A program made the position numbers and the translations under genes. A stretch of 9,818 bases of DNA from Candidatus Sordicultor fermentans (GTDB taxonomy: Bacteria > Atribacterota > Atribacteria > Atribacterales > Caldatribacteriaceae): assembly GCA_002385475.1 (NCBI GenBank), contig DGDO01000065.1, positions 9,237 to 19,054 of the forward strand, in the 5' to 3' direction. The notes below the pieces were generated by a model, which was given only the letters and a program-made list of their open reading frames with translations, had not been told where the DNA came from and did not search any database. Positions 1-6,235 of the stretch are shown here, in pieces; positions within the stretch are counted from its first letter, which is position 1; the number at the start of each line of letters is the position of its first letter.

Positions 1-484
1 CTGTTACCCGCTTGTGAGCAACAGCAGCTTGAAAGAGATGCCCGGCACAATACATTTCGTGCGACCATGCAAGGTCAGTCCATCTCTCATTCCTTTTTTC
101 AGGAGGATAGTAAGTATCAAGATATCCATCCTCGTCCTGAGCAGCTTTAATCTCTTCAATGGCTAATTCAACGCTTTCCTCAAGTTTCTTCTCTTCCTGA
201 CTACAGAGAAGGTATGACACCGCTTCAATCCACTTATAGACATCTGTATCATTAAACCGATGGCCATAAAAAGTACCTTCCTTTTTTCCTGCTGCTATCC
301 TGAAATTATCAAGCCTTGACGTCTCTTCAAGCAACTCATAGATCCTGGGCAATGTCGAAGTCGCAACTTTTCTTAAATAATTACCTAAAAATCCATACAT
401 CTCTACATTTGCAATGCTAACTCCCACCAGCTTCGCGTAAGGGCTATTTTCTGTACTTACTACTTCGTGTCTGGATTTCACCAT
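1..484 (-). CDS. GH127 (DUF1680) beta-L-arabinofuranosidase, N-terminal part, cut by window edge
   Basis: This gene runs off the left edge of the window; 161 codons are visible of a family that is usually about 620-700 residues. The translation has the GH127 N-terminal landmarks: RLDNFRIAAG near residue 57, DTDVYKWIEA near 79, QDEDGYLDTYY near 116 and HEMYCAGHLFQAAVAH near 142. Family members remove beta-L-arabinofuranose from plant glycans and glycoproteins. The catalytic Cys/Glu zinc cluster lies in the missing C-terminal half, so activity cannot be judged. No signal peptide is visible, which suggests a cytoplasmic enzyme acting on imported oligosaccharides. ATG at 484 is preceded by AGGAGG at 494-489 with a 4-nt spacer; the adjacent GTG at 481 would have 7-nt spacing and is a plausible alternative start. 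It lies 25 bp downstream of a sugar-permease fragment on the same strand, as expected for an import and hydrolysis operon. Family call is from recalled motifs. Confidence 0.88.
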   Translation of the reverse strand, partial: MVKSRHEVVSTENSPYAKLVGVSIANVEMYGFLGNYLRKVATSTLPRIYELLEETSRLDNFRIAAGKKEGTFYGHRFNDTDVYKWIEAVSYLLCSQEEKKLEESVELAIEEIKAAQDEDGYLDTYYPPEKRNERWTDLAWSHEMYCAGHLFQAAVAHKRVT

Positions 485-509
485 GAATCCTCCTTTCTCT
501 TTAGAGAGG

Positions 510-1133
510 TTATTTAATTCCACCCATAGTTATTCCCTGCTCAAAATACCTTTGCCCCAGGAAGTATAATATTATCGGGGGCAACATAATAACAGTTGAC
601 GCAGCCATCAACAGATTCCATTTTGTGCTATAGGCTCCTCGAAAGATTGTCAGCCCGACTGCAAGAGTATACTTACTTGCATCGTTTAAGTAAATAATAG
701 GACCCATCAAGTCACCCCACACCCCTAAAAACGTGAATACTGCCACCGTAATCATAGCAGGTTTGGAAAGAGGAATTACTATTTTCCACAGAACTTGCCA
801 GGGCGACGCTCCATCAAGATATGCAGCTTCATCGTATTCAATTGGAAGCCCGGCAAAAAACTGTCGGAGCAGGAAGATATAATAAGCACTGCCTCCAAAC
901 CATGCCGGAACCGTGAGAGGTAAATAGGTATTAATTGCACCCAATTTTGTCCATAAAATAAATGTGGGAATTAGAGTCACAGCATACAGTATCATAAGCG
1001 AAGTAAGCAAAACAAAGAATATAGTGTCTCTCCCCCGCCAGCGCAACCTTGAAAAAGCAAATGCTGCCATTGGTGCTGTGAGCAATGTGCCCACCTCAAC
1101 CAAAACTACTATCAGTACAGTGTTCAAGAAATA
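510..1133 (-). pseudogene. 5'-truncated MalG-type sugar ABC transporter permease
   Basis: About 207 residues of a CUT1 inner-membrane permease (binding-protein-dependent transport family, MalG side), normally about 275-280 residues. Visible are several membrane segments and the cytoplasmic EAA loop that docks with the ATPase, here YDEAAYLDGASPWQVLWKIV (about residue 98 of the reading from the TTG at 1127), and the typical C-terminus ending EQGITMGGIK. The first transmembrane helix and periplasmic stretch are missing. Compared with the intact paralogue at 8044-8880, homology begins at Y-F-L-N-T, matching about residue 72 of that protein, and an in-frame TAA at 1134-1136 sits directly before it. 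The only starts are an internal TTG at 1127 or an ATG at 1070, and neither has a Shine-Dalgarno. I therefore read it as a broken gene whose 5' end was lost by rearrangement. A short expressed product cannot be excluded, but it would probably be non-functional. Confidence 0.82.
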
Positions 1134-1176
1134 TTAGAGACTCTGAGTTCCAGATTGGCTGGCGATGATGAGCACT

Positions 1177-1268
1177 TATGAAAATGTATGTTTTAACTCT
1201 CGAGTTAGGAGGTAATAACATTTTATGAGAATAAAACTACCTCCTTTAGGTGACATTTTCATAGAATA
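1177..1268. repeat. Nested inverted and direct repeats, IS-end or MITE-like
   Basis: This non-coding block lies between the beheaded permease and the UPF0158 gene. TATGAAAATGT (1177-1187) is perfectly inverted as ACATTTTCATA (1253-1263). A related direct copy, ACATTTTATGAGAATA (1218-1233), resembles ACATTTTCATAGAATA (1253-1268). Inside are AACTC/GAGTT (1195-1199 and 1202-1206) and AGGAGGTA/TACCTCCT (1207-1214 and 1238-1245). Several copies of a short motif in both orientations are typical of the ends of some integrase-type insertion sequences and of derived MITEs. No transposase is present, so the assignment is inference. AGGAGGT also precedes an ATG at 1225 that opens a 15-codon frame to 1272, probably fortuitous. 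I see nothing else in 1137-1280. Confidence 0.45.
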
Positions 1269-1283
1269 TTGAAATAAAAATTG

Positions 1284-1316
1284 AGTGGTGTTTTTTAACC
1301 ACTATTAGATTATAAT
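1284..1316 (+). promoter_or_regulatory. Candidate promoter and operator of the UPF0158 gene
   Basis: A perfect TATAAT (1311-1316) lies 42 bp before the ATG at 1359. Just upstream is a 6-bp inverted repeat, AGTGGT (1284-1289) and ACCACT (1298-1303), separated by 8 bases. It would cover the -35 area. No good -35 hexamer stands at 16-18 bp spacing; TTGAGT at 1281-1286 is too far away (24 bp). Promoter and operator are both inferred from base patterns only. Confidence 0.35.
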
Positions 1317-1358
1317 ATGGATTAGTATACAAAAGATGAGGGCAGGAGAGATTGGAAT

Positions 1359-1799
1359 ATGGATGAAAAACGAGCGTTAAAGATAGATTTAGAGGAGCTT
1401 TGTTTGGCAATGGAGAATAATTACTACGACCTTGATTATTATCTGGACCTGGAAACAGGAGAGGTAATATTTATTTCTGATTATATGGATGATGCAAACC
1501 TGGAAGAGTTAAAGGACAGAATTGATGAAAATCCGGACCGTTATGAACCGATACCTAAAGCTGAATCTTATGAGGATTATGACGATATGGTAGATTTTAT
1601 TTCCACTGTGGAAGATGAGCATCTCATCGAGTTACTTGAGATAGCTATAGACGGTAAAGGTGCCTTCCGCCGATTTAAAGATGTCCTGGCTCGCTATCCC
1701 GAGGAAAAGGAGAGGTGGTATCGTTTTAAGAACGAGAGAATGAAGGAAAGAGCGATCTCCTGGCTTGAGGCCATAGGGATAAGCCTGCAGGGGGAGTGA
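1359..1799 (+). CDS. UPF0158 family protein
   Basis: A 146-residue acidic soluble protein that matches the UPF0158 family along its whole length, which is typical for the family. Recognisable segments are KIDLEELCLAME near residue 8, YYLDLETGEVIFIS near 27, DRYEPIP near 60, a long acidic stretch through VDFI near 78, and the signature GKGAFRRFKDVLARYPE near 99 followed by RWYRFKNERMKERAISWLE. The biochemical role of the family is not established. No membrane segment or signal peptide is seen. ATG at 1359 is preceded by AGGAGAG at 1344-1350 with 8-nt spacing. It is the first of the plus-strand genes, with a candidate TATAAT at 1311. The following 18-codon frame starts 5 bp after the stop, and the next real gene starts 108 bp after it. 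Confidence 0.9.
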   Translation: MDEKRALKIDLEELCLAMENNYYDLDYYLDLETGEVIFISDYMDDANLEELKDRIDENPDRYEPIPKAESYEDYDDMVDFISTVEDEHLIELLEIAIDGKGAFRRFKDVLARYPEEKERWYRFKNERMKERAISWLEAIGISLQGE

Positions 1800-1804
1800 T
1801 TTAT

Positions 1805-1861
1805 ATGACTAATAGGTTGGTGGAATGGTGTTATACGAATGAGTCCATTGCTAACGAGTGA
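1805..1861 (+). CDS. Possible 18-residue mini-ORF after UPF0158
   Basis: An ATG at 1805 follows GGGGAG (1791-1796) with an 8-nt gap, a good ribosome binding site overlapping the end of the UPF0158 gene. The frame encodes 18 residues (MTNRLVEWCYTNESIANE) and ends in TGA. The composition looks protein-like, so it could be a small peptide or the decayed head of a lost gene. The remaining stretch to 1907 has no other feature. Support is only the start context. Confidence 0.2.
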   Translation: MTNRLVEWCYTNESIANE

Positions 1862-1907
1862 TTATCTGGCTGATACTGGTAGCTTTGCCGGCCGATAGAG
1901 GCGGTTT

Positions 1908-2681
1908 ATGGGTTGGTTTACCTTTAGTTTTAAATTACCTGATGGGCGACATCCGGCTGAATTGGCAGCTCAGGCTATACTAAAAGAACCCAAACTGTTT
2001 CTCGCTCTTGATACCATCCAAAAGGCAAGATATATAACTGGCGTGGTCACCAAAGTTATTAATGATCGAGGTTTTGATATGGAACTGGAAGATGAGAAGT
2101 TTACAGTGAACAGCCCGATGTTAAGTCATATCTTGGAAAAAAGACAGCTTGTCTCTGCCCATATTTTACCCAACGGGCAAGGCCGATGGTTGGTGGGTCC
2201 AGGCTGGTTAACTTGGCCATTTTCTCCAGGGCCACACTTGCGTCCACAGTTAAAAACTCTCTTTCAGCCTAATCCTATAGAAGTAGAGAGATTCCTTCAG
2301 GAAAAAACAAAAACACCGGAAGAGGTAAAAAATGTCGAACATCCTCAAGATGATACGCTTGAAGCAGCGGTTGCCCGTATGTCTGAGATGGCCAGGAAAG
2401 AAGGAAAACCGAATCTCATCATGTCGCCCGAGGAATGGAAAAATATCGTCCTATCCTATATGGTAAATAACGATGCTATCGGCTTTGGTGAAGAAGTTCA
2501 CCAGCGAGCGGAGAATATTGGCTCTATTGAGGAGGCAAATAAGTGGCTTGCCCTGGCTATGAACATCTGGAATACAACACCTCAGCCAGACCGGGGAGGA
2601 AAATCAGCTATCGAAATAATACGCCAGCAACAGGGTAAAAATAGAAAATCTCGAAAGCCTTTCCCACCAGATAGCCATTAG
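1908..2681 (+). CDS. Hypothetical protein with C-terminal WN-TP-GGKS motif
   Basis: I do not recognise this 257-residue protein as a named family. It has no signal peptide or membrane segment and is probably cytoplasmic. Three parts can be seen. An N-terminal region (about 1-120) has a small folded look, with a Trp/Gly/Pro-rich stretch RWLVGPGWLTWPFSPGPH near 93-110. A charged helical linker occupies about 121-165. The C-terminal region (about 166-240) ends in ALAMNIWNTTPQPDRGGKS. From memory, W-N-x-TP...GGK-[ST]-x-x-E endings recur in uncharacterised bacterial proteins, some with SEC-C zinc motifs, but no Cys cluster occurs here. The tail (241-257) is basic. ATG at 1908 has only a weak GAGGCGG upstream (1898-1904). 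It is on the same strand as UPF0158, 108 bp downstream, perhaps co-transcribed. Function unknown. Confidence 0.75.
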   Translation: MGWFTFSFKLPDGRHPAELAAQAILKEPKLFLALDTIQKARYITGVVTKVINDRGFDMELEDEKFTVNSPMLSHILEKRQLVSAHILPNGQGRWLVGPGWLTWPFSPGPHLRPQLKTLFQPNPIEVERFLQEKTKTPEEVKNVEHPQDDTLEAAVARMSEMARKEGKPNLIMSPEEWKNIVLSYMVNNDAIGFGEEVHQRAENIGSIEEANKWLALAMNIWNTTPQPDRGGKSAIEIIRQQQGKNRKSRKPFPPDSH

Positions 2682-2953
2682 CTGGCCATTTGGTTTTTAA
2701 GCGAGCTACCCGGTGGAAAAAAGGAGTAACAGCAACTACCCCTGTAACTGAACCTGCATTACCTAAATCGCTGCATTTTATAATTTATGTTTTTCATGTA
2801 GATTTTTGATCTCGTATTACTGCAAAATAAAAAGGTGGTTTAGCAAAAGTTCAGCAGACTATAAAAGGTCGCTCTATAAATTCAGCCAGATTATATTGTA
2901 AATAAACAAGAATAGATTTTTAGAAAAACCTCTCATACCCGATAGAAAACATT

Positions 2954-2983
2954 TTGAAAAGAGACTTTTCGACATTTTATAGG
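2954..2983 (+). promoter_or_regulatory. Weak candidate promoter for the PsbP-like gene
   Basis: TTGAAA (2954-2959) and TATAGG (2978-2983) are 18 bp apart, 60 bp before the chosen ATG, and place the 18-bp palindrome at 3004-3021 just downstream of the predicted transcription start. Matches to the sigma-70 consensus are partial (5/6 and 4/6). Chance occurrence is likely in such AT-rich DNA. Confidence 0.25.
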
Positions 2984-3003
2984 AAATAATGCTGATAAAA
3001 AAC

Positions 3004-3021
3004 TATTCTCTTAAGAGAATA
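3004..3021. promoter_or_regulatory. Perfect 18-bp palindrome before an RBS (candidate operator)
   Basis: TATTCTCTTAAGAGAATA is identical to its own reverse complement over 18 bases. It ends 9 bases before the AAGGAGGG ribosome binding site of the PsbP-like gene. It could be the site of a dimeric repressor, or form a short RNA hairpin (7-bp stem with a TTAA loop) near the ribosome binding site. It has no T-tract, so it is not a terminator. The regulator is unknown. Confidence 0.5.
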
Positions 3022-3042
3022 ACAAATAAAAGGAGGGAAAAT

Positions 3043-3588
3043 ATGAAAAAATATATTTTCCTTGGTTTAACTATCATAGTATTTTTTAATTTTATCCCGA
3101 CATTGCATACTCAGGAAATTTCACAACCCCAGGAAATTCCGGAAGGATACATTTTTTACCAATATCAATATGCTTTTCTGGATATTTCCCTGTTTTATCC
3201 CGAAGACTGGATTAACTATTCCTCTCAGGAGCTGGGAATCCTGATCGATACCCCGGACTCCAAAGGTTCAATTATGCTTCTCGGCACCCCTCTTTTCGGG
3301 GAAGAATATACTTTAGAAAAACTATGGGCGGAAAATATGGAAAACCTGAAATTAGCCGGTGCAACGTTCCAGGAATCTGTTCCTGATACCCTTTCTGGAT
3401 ATTCGGCCATCAAATCTTTATATACTATTAAAATTGGCGAAGATATTCATCAATATATCTGCTATAGCGCCATCATCGGAGACCTGTTTTACACTTTTAG
3501 CTTTCATGCTCCGGTCAATGATTTTGAAAAATACCGGGAAAAGGTGCTTACCGTTGTCCGTTCTGTATCTATCAAAACCAGAGAATAA
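3043..3588 (+). CDS. Exported PsbP/DUF1795-like protein
   Basis: A 181-residue protein with an N-terminal signal peptide: Lys-Lys at 2-3, a hydrophobic core of about residues 4-20, and likely cleavage near LHT-QEIS at 23-24. No lipobox Cys is present, so it should be released or periplasmic. The mature part (about 35-178) resembles the Mog1/PsbP/DUF1795 fold: a YAFLDISLFYPEDW strand opening near 43, a central variable region, LSGYSAIKSLYTI near 117, and the closing YTFSFHAPVNDFEKYREKVLTVVRSVSI. In such proteins this fold acts as a small binding or accessory module; the ligand here is unknown. The start at 3043 is chosen because AAGGAGGG (3030-3037) lies 5 nt before it and the signal peptide begins at once. 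An ATG at 2989 would add 18 residues and lacks a ribosome binding site. It converges with the DUF3160 gene, 34 bp away. Confidence 0.75.
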   Translation: MKKYIFLGLTIIVFFNFIPTLHTQEISQPQEIPEGYIFYQYQYAFLDISLFYPEDWINYSSQELGILIDTPDSKGSIMLLGTPLFGEEYTLEKLWAENMENLKLAGATFQESVPDTLSGYSAIKSLYTIKIGEDIHQYICYSAIIGDLFYTFSFHAPVNDFEKYREKVLTVVRSVSIKTRE

Positions 3589-3611
3589 AACGTTAAACCG
3601 CCATCCCCGAT

Positions 3612-3629
3612 AGAATAATAAATTATTCT
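3612..3629. terminator. AT-rich hairpin between convergent genes, weak
   Basis: AGAATAAT (3612-3619) and ATTATTCT (3622-3629) form an 8-bp inverted repeat with a 2-base centre in the 34-bp gap between convergent genes, overlapping the stop codon of the DUF3160 gene. It could serve as a bidirectional stop, but the stem has only two G-C pairs and no strong T-tract follows on either strand. Kept at low confidence. Confidence 0.3.
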
Positions 3630-6211
3630 GAAAAACTTTTCACCCAGTCCGGCTGTGGTGGAGGATTGTTATTTAATATTTCTCTCCAGGCTTCATCGGT
3701 CAGGCGCTCATCCATAGGTTGCTTAAATTCATAATAACTGAAAACCGGTCCGGCTCCCAAAATGATGTGTCCCTGAGGTAATTTATAAGCTACAACCGCT
3801 GTTTTTATAAAACCAGTACCTTCTTCTAAAACTTTTTCGGTATTTCCCTCGGTATGGACATCGGTAACTAAAACAGTCTGGAAAGCTTCCGGATCTACGT
3901 CTCCTCCCGATATAATACCGATTAAATCCTTAGAGATGCTACCGAAATTTTCAATAAAATCGTAATCTTCTTCATCCAGGGGCACATTTTCTAATTCTCT
4001 CCTGGAAATATCCAGCAATCTGGTAAGTATTTCGATAAATCTGTTCAGCTCTGCTTCGATCATCAGGTTTTCCATTTCTTCCGGTGGAATTAAATTTTTA
4101 AATCCCTCGAGCGTCATCTGAGTTAAGTTTAAAAGACGGGTATAAAATTCGGGCACTGGTTCAACATAGCCTACCACAGGAGGCTCAAAAGCTCCTCCCA
4201 TTTCAGCCATGGTATAGCTCTGTTTCACATACAATATAGTGTCATGTCTTAGCTGGGACCAGGAAGCAAGGGTGGTGTGAAGCTCTTTATCTTGCCAGGC
4301 GGAGGTCTGCATAAAGGTGGGGTAGCCCTCCCCAAACCCGGCATGCAGCGATTTTAACACATAAAGCCAGTTTAGATAAAGGTTACTAAACCAATCTTCC
4401 GCCCGGAGAGAATCGAGATAATCTTTCAGTTGGGAAAATGTCTTTTCATAATCGCTATACTGAGTATCACCAGAATTTTCTAAAATATCCCAGGCTCTCT
4501 GTGAACCCAGTAAAGCCATTAAATCCAATCCTCGAGGAAACCCTCGAACTTCTCTCTCTGCCGGAGGAGGACAAGCTGTAACATCAGTCTTCACCCAGGT
4601 AAAGGGCCGGTTATTTCTGAACTCTTCATAATCATCGCTCCAGGTGAAAGTAAAAGGTTTTTCCTCAGTAGGAAGGGGAAGTTTCGGGCCATTATACTCT
4701 CCACTATAAGGAGAGACAATTTCAGAGAATAGCCAGGAATCCAGGGTAAACCTCTGACCCATCAGGCGAAATCCCTTGGTCTGAGATAGAAGTCTTTCGG
4801 CCTCTTTTTGCAACTCCTGAATATCATCTTCCTCGAGAGGAGGACAGGGCATCAGCAACTCACAAGCTCCCAATCCACTATATATTTTGGGGTTATAAGG
4901 GAGGTCTCTCACCGCTTCTTTTAACTGGTCATATTTTTCAACCAATTTATCTATATTAACCGCTCCTTTTTCTTCAGCCAATATCTTTTGAAGCACTTCA
5001 GCATATTCGCAGGGTCCTAAATCATCGGAGAAGCCTACCAGAAAAGAAGTAAGAGCATAGACTCTGTTCCAGCGCTCCTGAAGCTCTGAGTTGTTGATAA
5101 ATTTTTCGGCTAACAAAAACGCTTGCAGTGTCTGAATCCGGGCATCATAGTCAGAAATAATTCCCTCTATCCGACCACCGCAGAGAGATTCTCCTGGCGA
5201 TAAAGAAGGAGAGCCTTCTATCAAGGCTGTCATTCTACCATACCACATGAGCGCTTTAAAATAGTTTTTCAATCTTTCTGATTTGGTATAATGTCCCCGG
5301 GGAGCGTACTGAGAATAATCTTCTTGATAGATAAAAATGGGAGAATATTCCCAACTCTCGTGTGCTTCTATTAACTCTATCTCAGACTGCACCAGCTCCT
5401 TAACTATTTCGGGGGTTTCAAAATGGTAGCGCTCAAACTCTGCCTCACTGAAATATTGATAGCTGGCTTTTTCTCCGTAAACATCTTTCACACCAGCTAT
5501 CATTAGTTCACAATATTCCGGGTCCATTTCTGGAGAACAGTATTCTTCTTTTAAGATTTCATCACTGATTACCTGGTCTTTCTCAGGCTTTAAAAGCTCC
5601 AGGGCTACAGAAAGATAAGCCATATTTCTTCGGGCTGCCTCTTTTAAATCACCCTCCGACTTTTCATAATCTTTTTGTGATGCTTCAAACAATTCTCGGC
5701 TGATAGCCCAGATATCCTGATAGAAAAGATCTCTCTCCATCCGCATCAGCGTGGTATCAAAAAAGATATGGTAATAATGTAAAAGAGAGTCAGAGGTAAT
5801 GAAAATTGGTACATCAATATTTTTTAACACTTTGTAATAAGCAACGAAATCATCTTTGGGATTTGTTGCCTCCCAGGAAGGAGGAAGATAAATTTCCTGT
5901 TCTCCTATATTAAGGGGGGTGGGAATGACCACAAAGGCATTTTTCTGCAACAACTCTATTGCAGTAGAACTTAAGGGAATCTTTCCCGAAAAATCTTCAA
6001 AATTAGTAACACTAGAGATGGCTAAAGGCAAGGAATGGCCGGGAATAGCAGGATAAACTGCGGTTTCCTCTCCTATAAAATCTTTCGGATTAACCAGTTG
6101 CTTACCGACATTAACTTCGGCACAGGCATTATCTACCAAGGAAAGAAACAGCAAAACCACTAGGGTAACTACTAAATTATTTAAAAAATGATCTCTTTTT
6201 ACTTTTCTCAT
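3623..6211 (-). CDS. Exported DUF3160 family protein
   Basis: An 862-residue protein, slightly long for DUF3160 (Pfam PF11369). A basic start and hydrophobic core (about residues 10-26) end in NACA-EV at 28-33, an Ala-X-Ala signal peptidase I site; the Cys there is not in a good lipobox. The family signature is strong: IFITSDSLLHYYHIFFD near 136-152, a middle segment with RGFPRGLDLMALLGSQRAWD, then ASWSQLRHDTILYVKQSY, VGYVEPVPEFYTRLL, TDVHTEG near 783, GAGPVFSYYEF near 819 and RLTDEAWREIL near 835. The function of DUF3160 proteins is not established. They are mainly helical and extracytoplasmic, so a role in the periplasm or at the cell surface is likely. ATG at 6211 follows TAAGGAGGGG (6226-6217) with 5-nt spacing. 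It is 24 bp downstream of the Memo-CapA fusion gene on the same strand, so the two should be one transcript. Confidence 0.9.
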   Translation of the reverse strand: MRKVKRDHFLNNLVVTLVVLLFLSLVDNACAEVNVGKQLVNPKDFIGEETAVYPAIPGHSLPLAISSVTNFEDFSGKIPLSSTAIELLQKNAFVVIPTPLNIGEQEIYLPPSWEATNPKDDFVAYYKVLKNIDVPIFITSDSLLHYYHIFFDTTLMRMERDLFYQDIWAISRELFEASQKDYEKSEGDLKEAARRNMAYLSVALELLKPEKDQVISDEILKEEYCSPEMDPEYCELMIAGVKDVYGEKASYQYFSEAEFERYHFETPEIVKELVQSEIELIEAHESWEYSPIFIYQEDYSQYAPRGHYTKSERLKNYFKALMWYGRMTALIEGSPSLSPGESLCGGRIEGIISDYDARIQTLQAFLLAEKFINNSELQERWNRVYALTSFLVGFSDDLGPCEYAEVLQKILAEEKGAVNIDKLVEKYDQLKEAVRDLPYNPKIYSGLGACELLMPCPPLEEDDIQELQKEAERLLSQTKGFRLMGQRFTLDSWLFSEIVSPYSGEYNGPKLPLPTEEKPFTFTWSDDYEEFRNNRPFTWVKTDVTACPPPAEREVRGFPRGLDLMALLGSQRAWDILENSGDTQYSDYEKTFSQLKDYLDSLRAEDWFSNLYLNWLYVLKSLHAGFGEGYPTFMQTSAWQDKELHTTLASWSQLRHDTILYVKQSYTMAEMGGAFEPPVVGYVEPVPEFYTRLLNLTQMTLEGFKNLIPPEEMENLMIEAELNRFIEILTRLLDISRRELENVPLDEEDYDFIENFGSISKDLIGIISGGDVDPEAFQTVLVTDVHTEGNTEKVLEEGTGFIKTAVVAYKLPQGHIILGAGPVFSYYEFKQPMDERLTDEAWREILNNNPPPQPDWVKSFSE

Positions 6212-6235
6212 TTTTACCCCTCCTTATTTTTTTAT

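Larger units (their letters stand above)
2682..3042. other. AT-rich intergenic region of about 360 bp
   Basis: No gene is supported between the 257-residue protein and the exported PsbP-like protein. The region holds an imperfect direct repeat, TTCAGCAGACTATA (2850-2863) and TTCAGCCAGATTATA (2881-2895), with starts 31 bp apart, i.e. about three helical turns. It also holds a small hairpin GAAAAG/CTTTTC (2956-2961 and 2965-2970), a weak promoter-like pair, and the palindrome listed separately. A TATAAA at 2860-2865 overlaps the first repeat. No clear intrinsic terminator for the upstream gene was found. An ATG at 2989 is in frame with the downstream gene but has no ribosome binding site. Confidence 0.6.

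Noticed and set aside
2989..3042. Upstream ATG extending the PsbP-like protein by 18 residues
   Set aside because: No ribosome binding site; the extension is basic and would bury the signal peptide, while 3043 has AAGGAGGG at good spacing. The extension would also run through the palindrome.
3225..3413. Open frame of 62 codons on the minus strand
   Set aside because: Antisense to the PsbP-like gene, low-complexity product, no ribosome binding site.
3359..3613. Open frame of 84 codons on the plus strand
   Set aside because: Out-of-frame shadow of the PsbP-like gene with no family resemblance.
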